A stretch of 64,000 nt of DNA from Chitinophaga sp. CF118 (GCF_900112615.1 NZ_FOMK01000005.1:401467-465466), one strand, 5' to 3'. Numbered from the stretch's first letter, positions 7,614 through 17,853 are shown. The notes: generated by a model from the letters alone, not told the origin. Numbers and translations: made by a program.

Positions 7614-10600
7614 TTAAAAGTTTGTAGAGAAACCAAGGCTATAGGATCTTGGATTAGGATAATCAAATACTTCCGGATCAATTCCTTTGTTATTCGCTTT
7701 CCAGATGATTCCCAGATTACTGATGTTCGCATACACTCTTGGATTCTTAATAAACTTGCTTTTTGCAAAAGGTATCAGGTAAGAGAAGTTTATTTCCTGT
7801 AAGCGGATATGATCCCCCTTCAACACATTTACTTCTGAGTAATAATAAAAGTTATCACGGTTCTGATTAGAAGATGAATACACTGCAGAAGGAACATTTG
7901 TGGTTAATTCATCGCCGGCTTTCTGCCATCTGTTCTGATATTCGATACCCTGTATTGTAGCATTTGTGCTGTACAGCTGACTGTAATTCAATACCTGAGC
8001 AAGCGGCCTTCTTACATAATACCCCATTTTATATAAGATGCTGGCAGAAATAGAAAGAGGCCCATAAGTAAAAGTATGACGAAAAGATCCATACCATACC
8101 GGTACTGCCGATCCAAAATATTTCAGTGAGGTAATGGGTGCGTTCTGGATATTAGTATAGGCTGTATTACCATCAGCTGAATTAGCAATAGTAACCGGAT
8201 GCCCATCAATATATCCTCGCGGATCACCTGTTGCTGGATCCAGCCCGGCCCATTTATACCCGAATAACCGGGAAAGATCATACCCTTCATTGTAAGACCC
8301 GGAACTGTTTGATACCACCTGGCCTGCAGCACTTGCGGCCGTCGCGTATAACTTCGTAACTTTTACACGATTGTAGCTGAAAAGAAAATTGCTGTTCCAC
8401 CTGAACTTTCCGGCCTGTACATTTAATGAATTCAGGGAGATGTCAATACCATGTCCCAGTAAGTTACCTGTGTTATAGGTGATGTTCGAATAACCGGTAC
8501 TGGGGTCCAATGCTCCATTGGCAATTAAGTCAGAAGTCTTTTTAACATAGTACTGTATACTGCCTGATATGCGGTTGCCTTTCAATCCAAAATCCACTCC
8601 TATATTCCAGATCCCTGTTTTTTCAGGACGTAGCTTACTGTTGGAAATGCCGGTACCATAACTGGTATAGGCATAAGGAAGACCATTAACACCATTGATT
8701 ATAGAATAGGTTACCAGCGGTCTGGCCAGTACAGATGGATTAACGTTTCCGTTATAACCAAAAGTGGTTCTGAATGTTAGCACCGGTAAGAATTCAAAGG
8801 GATAGAATTTTTCATGATGAATATTCCAGCTACCTCCTGCTGAATAGTAAGGTGCCCCTTTCTGATTTGTTCCACGTCCGAATTCACTGGACAAGTCTTT
8901 ACGGATACTGGCAGATAAAGTATACCGGCTGTCATATGTATAAGCCACATTTGAATACCAACTGAACGTCCTGATCTTATTGTCTATAAAACCGGCATCC
9001 AGGTTTGGGATATACTCTCCGTTGTACCCACTGAAATCCTCCGAAAAAACAATTGGAAGCATGGTTTTATAATCCAGTTTATTATTGCTTTGCAGGGTAT
9101 TTTCATCATAGCCATAGAAACCATTACTTCTTACAATATTATAATTCTGTGCTACATCTATTCCGGCAATAGCAGACAACTGGTGTTTGTTCTTCCATGT
9201 TTTATCATAATTCAGTTGTCCTCTTAATGCCTGATTACCGGAGTGGTTCAGACTGATATTATACTGTCCACCCAGTGGAAGCTGTCTTACGTAAGGCGTA
9301 ACGGGATCGCCGGTTATAGGATTGCTGGAGGCCAGCGAAGTAGTAAAATAGTTGATCAGGTTACGCATGAAAAAAGAATTTTGCCTGTATAGGGTATTAT
9401 CTTCAGTCCGGCCTGTATTGTAATTATAAGAAACCTGAACAGACAATCCTGTTACGATCTTATAGTTAGCATTGAAATTCAGGTTGATATTCTGCGCCCT
9501 GAGTTTATTATATCCTTCATTGATATCTTCCAATGGTTTATACCGCCAGCTCAGGAACTGCGTTGGATATGTTTTCTCAAAAAGATCTACAAAACCCGGA
9601 CGATACATTTTGGCAATCTCCAATGCATTACCATGATCATCTGCAAGACGGCTATATGGATAAAACGGGGCACTAGAAACACCTGTGATCCTGTTATCTG
9701 CGGCCTGTTCATTATTCTGTTGAAAATTATAGGAAATATTTGCCTGTAATTCCAGTTTTTCAACCGGCCGGAATGCAGAATTATAAGTCAGCGCAAACCG
9801 GTCCTGACTTGAATTTCTTGTATTATTGATGCCTCTGTCATAACCGCCGGACAGGCGGTAGTTAAAGGTTTCAGAACCACCATCTACAGCCAGTGAATAA
9901 CTCTGCGTTACCGGATTGCGCAGGAAGTATCTGGTATAATCTCTTCGGATATCATTCCCTCTTAAGGCGTCCAGTTGTGCATTAGCTTCTGCTGCTGTAA
10001 GGGTACCCTTATTCTTCCACGCATCCATTATTTCTGCCACCGGTGAAACAGGTTCCTGTCCGTAAAGACTGCTGATACTGATAGAAGGTAAGGGCTTATC
10101 CGCATTGGTAAACTGTAGTATCTGGGCATCTATCAGGTCCGAAATACTCATGGTTTTATTATAGAACAGGTTTACCTTTTGAGATGTGGTAACACTACTG
10201 TTAAATGAAACCCGGGCAGCCCTGTTATAGCCTCCCCGTTTTGTTTTTATAACAATCACCCCATTCGCTGCCCTCGACCCCCAGATAGATGCTGCTGCCG
10301 CATCCTTTAGAATGGTGATACTTTCTACATCGTTAGGATTGATCCTGTCAATAGAATACGGGCTGGCGATACCATCGATCACTACCAGCGGCTGACCACT
10401 GAAATTTCCATTCAGATCAGCATTGACAGCCTCATTCAACGTGTTTTTTCCCCTGATAGTTAAGTTGGCCAGCGGCGAACGCTGTGCATTGGGATTGCTT
10501 GAATTTACGGGACGCAGATCATTCCTGAAGTCCATTGAGTTAGTGATCCCTTCCAGCCGCCTGATAAGATTCAGATCTGTACTATGCTGGAGCTGTTCTT

Positions 10601-11306
10601 TAGTAATTATCTCAAATGAACCAGTTGCCCGTTCTTTGGGCAAATCCTGATACCCGGTAGATACGATGCTGATCTCATGAATTGCTTTTGCCTGGGGATC
10701 AAGCTTAACGGTAAAGTCCGTTTTCCCGTTGATAGCAATCGTATCTGTCCGGTAGCCTATATAAGAAATAATCAGCTTTCCCTGATTGGGCGCATTCGTA
10801 AAAAAGAATTTCCCATCTATATCTGTTAATTGCTGTTTTCGGGAGCCGGCTATTCTCACAGTAGCATCCTGCAACGGTAATTCCTTTTCATTCAATACCT
10901 GTCCCCGTATATCAAATGAGCTTGGAAGATCTTCTGTGGAAATCATCTCCCGTTCTTTAACTACAACTGTTTTATCATCTATAACATAGGTTAATGGCTG
11001 ATCTTTGAAGATGAGATTTAAAACATCCTTTACCTCCATTGCGTTTACATGAATGTTGACAGTCTTCGCAATTTGTAACTGTTGTTTTGTATACACAAAA
11101 TCATAATTACTCTGCTGCTGGATTTTAATAAACAGTTGTTTTAAACCCGCATTGCTTTCAGATAGCGTGATCTTCTGTGCATATCCAGCCGCACTTACCT
11201 GCATGAAAGTTATCAGCAATATGATGGTTGTTAATTTCATTATTAACAATAGTTTCTGGACATGCTTTCTCAGCACGCCAATTTTCATGGCATAATTTTG
11301 ATACAT
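7614..11306 (-). CDS. SusC/RagA-type TonB-dependent transporter with STN domain
   Basis: 1230 residues. After a signal region comes an STN domain (about 45-115; KQLFIKIQQQSNYDFVYTKQ), the sign of regulation through an anti-sigma factor, then a carboxypeptidase-like domain (about 130-205; FDIRGQVLNEKELPLQDATV), the plug (GVIVIKTKRGG) and a long beta-barrel ending in YSLGFSTNF. It imports a surface-bound ligand into the periplasm using TonB energy. The STN domain fits the FecR gene lying 110 bases upstream. An internal ATG at 11288 is an equally plausible start, giving MKIGVLRKH before the signal sequence. Confidence 0.95.
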   Translation of the reverse strand: MYQNYAMKIGVLRKHVQKLLLIMKLTTIILLITFMQVSAAGYAQKITLSESNAGLKQLFIKIQQQSNYDFVYTKQQLQIAKTVNIHVNAMEVKDVLNLIFKDQPLTYVIDDKTVVVKEREMISTEDLPSSFDIRGQVLNEKELPLQDATVRIAGSRKQQLTDIDGKFFFTNAPNQGKLIISYIGYRTDTIAINGKTDFTVKLDPQAKAIHEISIVSTGYQDLPKERATGSFEIITKEQLQHSTDLNLIRRLEGITNSMDFRNDLRPVNSSNPNAQRSPLANLTIRGKNTLNEAVNADLNGNFSGQPLVVIDGIASPYSIDRINPNDVESITILKDAAAASIWGSRAANGVIVIKTKRGGYNRAARVSFNSSVTTSQKVNLFYNKTMSISDLIDAQILQFTNADKPLPSISISSLYGQEPVSPVAEIMDAWKNKGTLTAAEANAQLDALRGNDIRRDYTRYFLRNPVTQSYSLAVDGGSETFNYRLSGGYDRGINNTRNSSQDRFALTYNSAFRPVEKLELQANISYNFQQNNEQAADNRITGVSSAPFYPYSRLADDHGNALEIAKMYRPGFVDLFEKTYPTQFLSWRYKPLEDINEGYNKLRAQNINLNFNANYKIVTGLSVQVSYNYNTGRTEDNTLYRQNSFFMRNLINYFTTSLASSNPITGDPVTPYVRQLPLGGQYNISLNHSGNQALRGQLNYDKTWKNKHQLSAIAGIDVAQNYNIVRSNGFYGYDENTLQSNNKLDYKTMLPIVFSEDFSGYNGEYIPNLDAGFIDNKIRTFSWYSNVAYTYDSRYTLSASIRKDLSSEFGRGTNQKGAPYYSAGGSWNIHHEKFYPFEFLPVLTFRTTFGYNGNVNPSVLARPLVTYSIINGVNGLPYAYTSYGTGISNSKLRPEKTGIWNIGVDFGLKGNRISGSIQYYVKKTSDLIANGALDPSTGYSNITYNTGNLLGHGIDISLNSLNVQAGKFRWNSNFLFSYNRVKVTKLYATAASAAGQVVSNSSGSYNEGYDLSRLFGYKWAGLDPATGDPRGYIDGHPVTIANSADGNTAYTNIQNAPITSLKYFGSAVPVWYGSFRHTFTYGPLSISASILYKMGYYVRRPLAQVLNYSQLYSTNATIQGIEYQNRWQKAGDELTTNVPSAVYSSSNQNRDNFYYYSEVNVLKGDHIRLQEINFSYLIPFAKSKFIKNPRVYANISNLGIIWKANNKGIDPEVFDYPNPRSYSLGFSTNF

Positions 11307-11416
11307 TTGCTTGTCTGGTTTTTTGGTTGATATAATCCCCGATTCTATTACCGTGATCCAGTCATAAGGCCAGTTGTGTTACGAGCACTGCTGGCTTTTC
11401 ACTGTATGATCCCCGT

Positions 11417-12481
11417 TTATTTAGTTACAGTAACTGTCCTCCCATTTATTTTAAAGTGAACTTTATTTGTTAACTCGAGCTTCTTGAGCACCTGCGATAG
11501 ATTGACAAACCGGGTTACCCGGCCACCAAATTCATCAGCAGGTATATCTCCTTTGAATACGACATCCACATCATACCATCTGGCAATTTTACGCATGATG
11601 GAAGGAAGCTGTTCATTCTCAAAAACGAAATAGCCATTTTTCCAGCCCACTATTTCATCAATATCGACATCGGTGACTTTTACTGCCCCCACGGCCTGTT
11701 CTCCCGGTTTCAGTAACAATGCCCCCACACGGATACTACCTTCCAGCAATGTTGTTTTTGCAGTCATCTCCTCATCGTAAGCATTGATGTTAAAGTGGGT
11801 GCCTAATACCTCTACCTGTTGTGATTTTGTATCTACCCTGAAAGGCTGTTTTGCATTGAGTGCTACCTCAAAATAAGCTTCCCCGTTCAGTGCTACCTTC
11901 CGCTCTTTCTGTGTTGCAAATGTTGCCGGGAATTTCAGTGTTGATGCCGCATTCAGCCATACTCTTGTCCCATCTGGCAGAACGATCTGATAAGTACCTC
12001 CCTTCGGCGTATGAAGGATCATCTGCTGCAGAGAGGAGGTTTTACTATCATCAGTTATACGGGTACCATCATTATAGGTAAGCGCAGACGTATTAATGAC
12101 AACACCTGTTTTAAGATTACTCAGGTTGATCGTTTTCCCGTTCGTTAAAGTCAGAATAGCTTTGTTTGATCCGGGTGCAACATCCTGCTTTACAGTAACT
12201 GTTTCATGACGACCGTAAAAATATATCATCCCCACAGAAAACAGGATCAGTATAGCTGCTGCGGCGGCTATTCTGGGCCATGCCCTTATCGTCCGGGTCT
12301 TATGTCCTTCCAGTTTCAGCCATACCTTGTCTACCGCTTTTAAACGGTCGTTCATAGACAATTCTGAAGGTCCTTGTTCCTCGTAGCTTAAGTACCAGCT
12401 TTCCAGTAAAGCCAACTCTTCTTCCGTAGCTCTTCCTTCTTTGTATTTATCCAGCAAAACTTTGATTGCCTGCTCATCCAT
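11417..12481 (-). CDS. FecR-type anti-sigma factor
   Basis: 354 residues. The cytoplasmic N-terminus (DKYKEGRATEEELALLESWY) matches the sigma-binding helices, one TM helix lies at about 88-106 (AAAAAILILFSVGMIYFYG), and the periplasmic FecR domain contains GTYQIVLPDGTRVWLNAAS and GEAYFEV. The C-terminus (LPSIMRKIARWYDVDVVF) is the secretin/TonB-like short domain. It is expected to hold the ECF sigma factor at 15738-16319 and to receive the signal from the SusC STN domain. It begins 6 bases after the ABC fusion gene, so it is translated from the same transcript. Confidence 0.93.
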   Translation of the reverse strand: MDEQAIKVLLDKYKEGRATEEELALLESWYLSYEEQGPSELSMNDRLKAVDKVWLKLEGHKTRTIRAWPRIAAAAAILILFSVGMIYFYGRHETVTVKQDVAPGSNKAILTLTNGKTINLSNLKTGVVINTSALTYNDGTRITDDSKTSSLQQMILHTPKGGTYQIVLPDGTRVWLNAASTLKFPATFATQKERKVALNGEAYFEVALNAKQPFRVDTKSQQVEVLGTHFNINAYDEEMTAKTTLLEGSIRVGALLLKPGEQAVGAVKVTDVDIDEIVGWKNGYFVFENEQLPSIMRKIARWYDVDVVFKGDIPADEFGGRVTRFVNLSQVLKKLELTNKVHFKINGRTVTVTK

Positions 12482-12487
12482 ATAAGA

Positions 12488-14737
12488 TCAGTTTCTTTTT
12501 CTTCTGATAAGAATAAATGCCCCCAGTGCTATCAGTAATCCAGGTACGATATCCAGAAAGAGCAGCTTTAATCCTGCAATCTGTTTCCTGTTCAGGAGGA
12601 GAGAATCATCAGTCATAGCAGGTCTGCTGATATCTAAAGGGAATGCCCCATAACTGAACCATTTAAAGAGCTCATTCACGAAAACCTGGTTGAAACCTCT
12701 TGGATGTGCCAGTTCTGTATTACTCATAAAGTCTGCATCTCCCGAAACTACTATCCTTTGTTCCTTATTATTTAATTTTCTCGTTAATGCCAGTATAATA
12801 GGAAATACGCCTTTCTGATCACCGGGTTGGTAGCTCAGTGCGGCTGATAGATCGACCTTACCTGATTTGTTCCAACCCGTAGCAGCACTTACAACCTGGG
12901 TATCTACCGCAAATCTGCCATGATCCATATATTCCAGTGCAGCAGCACCCGGCATCGCTATTACTGCATCGCCCTGTGTAAGTTGTCCGTACATCAGATC
13001 GGGGGCATCGTCTTTACTTGGTGTTACGAGTATGCCCTCTTTCATCTGTATGTCCATTAACCGAAGAAGGGGATTTAGAAGTTGCTGCCTGCCGGGCTCG
13101 CCAGCGATAAACATATTCCCTCCTTTATCAAGATAAGCAGTAATTTTCTTCATTTCAACGCTATCTGGTTCAATTGCCGGATCTCCCAATATCAATACAC
13201 TCAGGCTATCCGGAATCTCTTGTGTGTGAAGATTTAAATCTATCACATCAAATCCCTGATTGATCAGCGCAATCCTGTTTCTTTTCATCACAGCCATCAT
13301 ATGGTAGTTCCTGTCTCCTTTTTTAGTGATACTTCTTTCATTATCACCCGTAATAAAAGCGACCTTCGGTGCCGGCATCAGTAAGCGTTTGATGGCTGCG
13401 GCAATTTCCCTTTCTGAAGGAAACTGGTCAAAACCATTATAGAGGCGTAATACACTTTTCCTTCCTTTATATTCAACGGTCCGCACAATATTATTGTTCT
13501 CCTGTGTCAGGTCTGCTATCTTATGAATGGCCGAAGGTGGCATAAACATATCAATGTCCAGTCCCATGTTTTCAGCTATTTTTTCTGCTTTCTGTTGTGT
13601 ATTTAAGCCATTCAGATCGAGCTGATAACTACTCATGCCAGGTACATAATCTTCCTTTACCGGATCGTCATAGTAATATATGTAGTCAAATATTAATCCT
13701 GGTATGAATCGCCGGAACTGTTCAAATCTCTGGAGGTCAGTATTCCTTGCTGCAGGTAATCCGAAGTATATATTATCATCCAGCAGATTTACATAGGTAG
13801 TTATTTTCAGCGCACCGTCCACCTGTCTGGCAATCGCCTGTGTCTCTCTTGTCAGCGTACGTTTTTTTGTAGCTGTCATATCCAGATACCCAGTTAGTGC
13901 AGCGCGTGAACTTATATATCCTAACATCAATATCACACCAGCTATGGCAGTATATTTTCCCGTTTGTACCATCAGTGAACTCCTTTTTCTGCCATTCTGT
14001 AAGCGCATGATACACAGAGAGAGAAATAACAGGATGATCAGTATAAAATAAAGTACGTCTTTGGTACTGATTAGCCCTTTCAGCATATCATCAGCTCTTC
14101 CCGAAATTGATAGAAAATAAGTAAGGTCCCGCAGGAAATTAATTTCCTGCCCTACAGATCCTACAAATCTGAGCACTGCAAAAACGGCCAGGGTGCTAAT
14201 AGCTGCTACCACCTGATAAGAAGTAAGGCTTGACATAAACAGGCCAATTGCTGCATAAGTACAGGTGAGCAGGAACAAGCCAATTAATCCGGAAATTATC
14301 AGACCGGTATCCGCATCTTTAATAGTGAAAATGGCAATCACTGAATAAATGGCAAGGATGATAATCAGCAGGAAGCCATAACCCACCATTGCAAGGTATT
14401 TGCCAAGTATGATCTCCCGGATTTTTACAGGGGATGATAATAGCAGTTTAATAGAGCCACTGCTGGTTTCCCTGCTCATTAAACCCATTGTCAGCAAAGG
14501 AATATACAGATACAGATTTTGCAGTACATCTTCAAATAAGCCCGGCTGATCCGGGAATACTGAATAGGTAAGGTTATTGATACTTATTCCCGCAGATAAG
14601 CCTTCCTGCATACTCTGATACAAACTGAAGAAATGCATGCTGCATTGCACCATGAAAATTACGAGCACCAGCCAGGCTACAGGAGAGTAAAAAAGGACGC
14701 TCAACTCCAGTTTAGCAATTTTTAATATCTTTTTCAT
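12488..14737 (-). CDS. GldF/GldG-like fusion: ABC-2 permease plus auxiliary domain
   Basis: 749 residues. The first 250 form an ABC-2 type permease with about six membrane helices (LELSVLFYSPVAWLVLVIFM onwards, SSGSIKLLLSSPVKIREIIL as coupling region), equivalent to GldF. After another helix (about 263-280) comes a large soluble GldG-type domain (VAFITGDNERS, LSVLILGDPA, GGNMFIAGEPGRQ, RIVVSGDADFMSN), and a final helix near 725-745. GldF and GldG are separate proteins in gliding flavobacteria; fused forms occur in other Bacteroidota. Overlaps the ATPase gene by four bases (ATGA), so the two are translationally coupled. What it exports or extracts is unknown. Confidence 0.88.
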   Translation of the reverse strand: MKKILKIAKLELSVLFYSPVAWLVLVIFMVQCSMHFFSLYQSMQEGLSAGISINNLTYSVFPDQPGLFEDVLQNLYLYIPLLTMGLMSRETSSGSIKLLLSSPVKIREIILGKYLAMVGYGFLLIIILAIYSVIAIFTIKDADTGLIISGLIGLFLLTCTYAAIGLFMSSLTSYQVVAAISTLAVFAVLRFVGSVGQEINFLRDLTYFLSISGRADDMLKGLISTKDVLYFILIILLFLSLCIMRLQNGRKRSSLMVQTGKYTAIAGVILMLGYISSRAALTGYLDMTATKKRTLTRETQAIARQVDGALKITTYVNLLDDNIYFGLPAARNTDLQRFEQFRRFIPGLIFDYIYYYDDPVKEDYVPGMSSYQLDLNGLNTQQKAEKIAENMGLDIDMFMPPSAIHKIADLTQENNNIVRTVEYKGRKSVLRLYNGFDQFPSEREIAAAIKRLLMPAPKVAFITGDNERSITKKGDRNYHMMAVMKRNRIALINQGFDVIDLNLHTQEIPDSLSVLILGDPAIEPDSVEMKKITAYLDKGGNMFIAGEPGRQQLLNPLLRLMDIQMKEGILVTPSKDDAPDLMYGQLTQGDAVIAMPGAAALEYMDHGRFAVDTQVVSAATGWNKSGKVDLSAALSYQPGDQKGVFPIILALTRKLNNKEQRIVVSGDADFMSNTELAHPRGFNQVFVNELFKWFSYGAFPLDISRPAMTDDSLLLNRKQIAGLKLLFLDIVPGLLIALGAFILIRRKRN

Positions 14738-15663
14738 CTTGAATTCCTATTAGAGAGCTGTGCAAATATTTCATCCAGAGAACTTTTTTCCAGTATAATC
14801 TCACTCAATTGCCAGCCTTTGAACACACTCATTTCTATAATTTGTTTAGAGATGGTAGTAGATGCATTAAACTGCATACGGATGCTTTGATCATGTAATA
14901 GTTCTACGCTGGTAATACCGGGTATGGACAACAGTTCGTTCAGTTCCGGAGGGTTATGCATGAATACCAGCATGGAATTGGGAAGGATATAATTATTAAA
15001 GGCGTCCATTGTATCTGCAAACACCATTCTGCCTCCTTCAATCATCCGGATATGTTTACAGGTGGCCTGTACTTCGGAAAGAATATGTGAGGAAAAAATG
15101 ACGGAACGTTCTTCCGCGATTTCCCGGATCAGTTTACGTACTTCCTGAATCTGGTTAGGGTCGAGCCCGTTAGTTGGCTCATCCAGCACAACCAGTTTCG
15201 GTTTATGAATGATAGCCTGTGCAATACCTACTCTCTGGCGATATCCTCCGGAAAGGTTCCGGATCAGTCTTTTACCAAAAGCGGCAATGCCACATTTGTC
15301 TTTTACTTCATTAAGCATGGTTTTGATGTCCTTCTGAGCAATATCCCGGATATGCGCACAATAGATAAGGTATTCATCTACTGTCAGATCAAGGTGTAGC
15401 GGAGCATGCTGTGGCAGAAAGCCCAGTAATCTTTTGGCTTTCTCGGGGTATTGCTGTAGGTCGGTACCATCAATATATACCTTACCTGCGGTTTGGTTCA
15501 ATACCCCGCAGAGGATGTTCATGGTTGTCGATTTTCCCGCCCCATTTGATCCCAGAAGCCCCAGAACGCCTGTCTGGCTGAGCTCTATATTAATATCCCA
15601 TATAGCCCAGTCTTTGCTATATCTGTGGGAAAGGTGTTCTATTCTTACTATGTGTTGTCCCAA
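14734..15663 (-). CDS. ABC transporter ATPase, GldA-like
   Basis: 309 residues with all ATPase motifs: Walker A GSNGAGKST, Q-loop LPQHAPLHLDL, signature LSGGYRQR, Walker B LVVLDEPTNGLDP and the switch His in IFSSHILSEV. The C-terminal 80 residues form the small domain usual in ABC-2 exporter ATPases. It pairs with the overlapping permease fusion 12488-14737. Its start lies 74 bases past the sigma factor stop, inside the sigma/FecR/SusCD cluster. Confidence 0.93.
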   Translation of the reverse strand: MGQHIVRIEHLSHRYSKDWAIWDINIELSQTGVLGLLGSNGAGKSTTMNILCGVLNQTAGKVYIDGTDLQQYPEKAKRLLGFLPQHAPLHLDLTVDEYLIYCAHIRDIAQKDIKTMLNEVKDKCGIAAFGKRLIRNLSGGYRQRVGIAQAIIHKPKLVVLDEPTNGLDPNQIQEVRKLIREIAEERSVIFSSHILSEVQATCKHIRMIEGGRMVFADTMDAFNNYILPNSMLVFMHNPPELNELLSIPGITSVELLHDQSIRMQFNASTTISKQIIEMSVFKGWQLSEIILEKSSLDEIFAQLSNRNSR

Positions 15664-15737
15664 TGTATGGATGTATGGTTGATAATAGTAAGACAGGGAG
15701 ATACCTGGTGTGGAGGTATAAGAAGATAAAAAAAAAT

Positions 15738-16319
15738 TTACCGGTAAAGGAGGCAGAATATAATCCAGGTCATTAACCCTAATTTTCTGCGCAAAATTTT
15801 AAGGGCAATGGTCATTTGCTTTTTGACAGTCTGCTCTGTTGTGCCCATGATTATAGCAATCTCTTTATGACTCAGGTGATGTTTACGACTCAGTTCAAAT
15901 ACTTCGCGCATTCTTGGGGGTAAGGCCGCAATTTCTTTTTCTATTAATGCTTTAAACAGATTCTCCCGAACGCGGTAATCTGTAATAACAGATTGTTCTT
16001 TAGTAAATTTCTGTATAGAAATAATGTATTTGGTTTGTACTTCCTTATGGGCGATCGTATTCAGGATATGATTACGTACACTATTATACAGATATCCGGC
16101 AAGGTTGCTGCCTACATTGATACTTTCCCGTTTATCCCATAATGTGGTAAATACGTCCTGGATTGCATCCTGTGCTTCTTCCTGATTGCGGGTCTTCTGC
16201 CACGCATGATTGTGAAGGATAAACTTATAACGGTGATAGATCTCAGCAAATGCAGACCTGTCGCCAGACCTTAAAAGGTCTGTCAATTCCTCATTCGACA
16301 TTTCTCCATACCGGTTCAT
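15738..16319 (-). CDS. ECF RNA polymerase sigma factor
   Basis: 193 residues. Region 2 is visible (FAEIYHRYKFILHNHAW, EEAQDAIQDVFTTLWDKR) and region 4 (LPPRMREVFELSRKHHLSHK, EIAIIMGTTEQTVKKQM). It is the first gene of the minus-strand cluster whose FecR, SusC and SusD products form a cell-surface signalling chain, so it should switch on the transporter genes when the ligand binds. Its start codon sits inside a perfect 20-base palindrome, which may matter for control. Confidence 0.93.
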   Translation of the reverse strand: MNRYGEMSNEELTDLLRSGDRSAFAEIYHRYKFILHNHAWQKTRNQEEAQDAIQDVFTTLWDKRESINVGSNLAGYLYNSVRNHILNTIAHKEVQTKYIISIQKFTKEQSVITDYRVRENLFKALIEKEIAALPPRMREVFELSRKHHLSHKEIAIIMGTTEQTVKKQMTIALKILRRKLGLMTWIIFCLLYR

Positions 16320-16336
16320 TAATTTGCAAATTAATG
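16317..16336. promoter_or_regulatory. Perfect 20-base palindrome over the sigma factor start codon
   Basis: CATTAATTTGCAAATTAATG is its own reverse complement. Its left CAT is the sigma factor ATG read on the minus strand. It could be an operator or an mRNA hairpin masking the start; which one cannot be told here. Confidence 0.5.
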
Positions 16337-16614
16337 AAAAATGCTACAAATGTTCAGCCGCAAATAGCAGGACATACTCTTTTATCGGCTCAAAGGCACC
16401 GTCACTGGTTACATGCAGGTTTACACCCTGGTTTTAATTTACATCAGATTTTAGCTGGGTAACAGTATTTTAATATATAAAATTCTATATTTATATTGTA
16501 TAGGGACATTCTTCTGACTTATTTTCTTCTTAAGTTTTAAATAACAAATTATAGCTATAGTGAAAATCAACGCTTGTGCTATAAAATAATATATCTACAA
16601 AAGAGCAGATTAAA
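16337..16614. other. Divergent intergenic region, sigma factor / DUF4386
   Basis: 278 bases between divergent genes; it must hold both promoters. A 42-codon frame starts at the palindrome (16334) and ends at 16462 (HRHWLHAGLHPGFNLHQIL near its end); composition is unusual and no family is recognised. No consensus TAnnTTTG element was clear on either strand. Confidence 0.35.
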
Positions 16615-17319
16615 ATGATGACAAACAAAAAATTAGCAAGGATAGCAGGGCTGCTTTATCTGATCGTTATTGGCACGGGTCTTTTCGCCGAAGTATTTGT
16701 TCGTCAGGCATTAAGGGTATCTGGCGATGCTATAACAACTGCTCACAACATTCAGGCATCTGAAATGTTATATCGTTTGGGTTTTGTTGCGGACCTCACT
16801 AATTTCGTTATCGGTCTTCCATGTATACTTATTTTTTATATTCTGTTTAAGCAGGTCAATAAATATCTTGCCACACTTGCTATCTTCTTTGTAATTATAC
16901 AAACGGCAATTATAGCAGTTAACTTACTGAATCAGGCTTCTCCTTTGCTTTTTTTAGGAGGAGGACAATACCTGAAATCATTTCAACCTGATCAATTGGC
17001 AATGTTGTCAAATCATGCTCTTGATCTTCAGGCAGAAGGGTATGCTATAGGTTTGGTATTCTTTGGATTTTACTGTTTAATAATTGGCTATCTTATTATT
17101 AAGTCTACATTTTTACCCCGGATATTAGGAGTACTCTATGGTCTCGCTGGTTTATGCTATGTAATTAACAGCTATGCCATGTTTCTTTCACCAAATTTTG
17201 CGAGCACGCTTTTTCCTTACATTATGATTCCTTCCTTTGTCGGAGAATTTTCAGTTAGCTTATGGCTTCTGATTATGGGAGTGAAAGAGAATAAATCATC
17301 TGAAAAAGACATACAATAG
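16615..17319 (+). CDS. DUF4386 family membrane protein
   Basis: 234 residues with six or more membrane helices. The opening ARIAGLLYLIVIGTGLFAEV and the later LPRILGVLYGLAGLCYVINS are characteristic of DUF4386. No biochemical role is known for this family. The ATG at 16615 is followed by a second ATG at 16618; either could be used. A copy of the last codons survives as a relic at 4300-4346, so this gene family has been duplicated and lost elsewhere in the window. Confidence 0.85.
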   Translation: MMTNKKLARIAGLLYLIVIGTGLFAEVFVRQALRVSGDAITTAHNIQASEMLYRLGFVADLTNFVIGLPCILIFYILFKQVNKYLATLAIFFVIIQTAIIAVNLLNQASPLLFLGGGQYLKSFQPDQLAMLSNHALDLQAEGYAIGLVFFGFYCLIIGYLIIKSTFLPRILGVLYGLAGLCYVINSYAMFLSPNFASTLFPYIMIPSFVGEFSVSLWLLIMGVKENKSSEKDIQ

Positions 17320-17409
17320 TTGGACTAAACAGGACGAGGTGCAAAAGAAGGCGCCCTATGGAATAAGGTGTATAGTATTTATCTCATACCATTAACATAA
17401 ATCATTATC

Positions 17410-17853
17410 ATGATAAACATTTTCAGTCCCGATTACGAACGATGGGAAGGAGTCTCCAGAATTAAGATTTACCTTTTAAGATTATTATATGTACTGATGG
17501 CTCTTTTTCTGGGAAAGGATGCCTGGACCTTTATTTTTACGCACAAAGGAGCATGGGATCCTGCAGAAGCTATGAACTTCTCCGTTTGGGCATCTTATTC
17601 TGTTCTATCATTATTGGGCATCTTGTATCCGCTCAGGATGCTTCCTCTGGTGATGCTGGAAATACTTTATAAAACCATATGGTTAATACTGGTTGCTTAT
17701 CCATTGTGGATGTCAAATCAGCTAGCCGGTTCACCAGCAGAAGGGATGACGTTCGTATTTGCATTAGTGCCTCTGCCGATTATCGCGATGCCTTGGAAGT
17801 ATGCTTTCAGAAAATATGTCCTTATGACTAAAGATGATGAGAAGCGGAAGTAA
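17410..17853 (+). CDS. Four-helix integral membrane protein, unknown function
   Basis: 147 residues. Hydrophobic helices at about 20-40, 60-80, 80-100 and 112-130, with a charged C-terminus (YVLMTKDDEKRK). The open frame, start context and helix spacing support a real gene. It follows the DUF4386 gene by 90 bases on the same strand and may be cotranscribed. No family recognised with confidence. Confidence 0.65.
   Translation: MINIFSPDYERWEGVSRIKIYLLRLLYVLMALFLGKDAWTFIFTHKGAWDPAEAMNFSVWASYSVLSLLGILYPLRMLPLVMLEILYKTIWLILVAYPLWMSNQLAGSPAEGMTFVFALVPLPIIAMPWKYAFRKYVLMTKDDEKRK

Noticed and set aside
16250..16462. 70-codon plus-strand frame starting in the sigma gene
   Set aside because: The first part is antisense to the sigma factor; only the last 42 codons are free of overlap and show no family.
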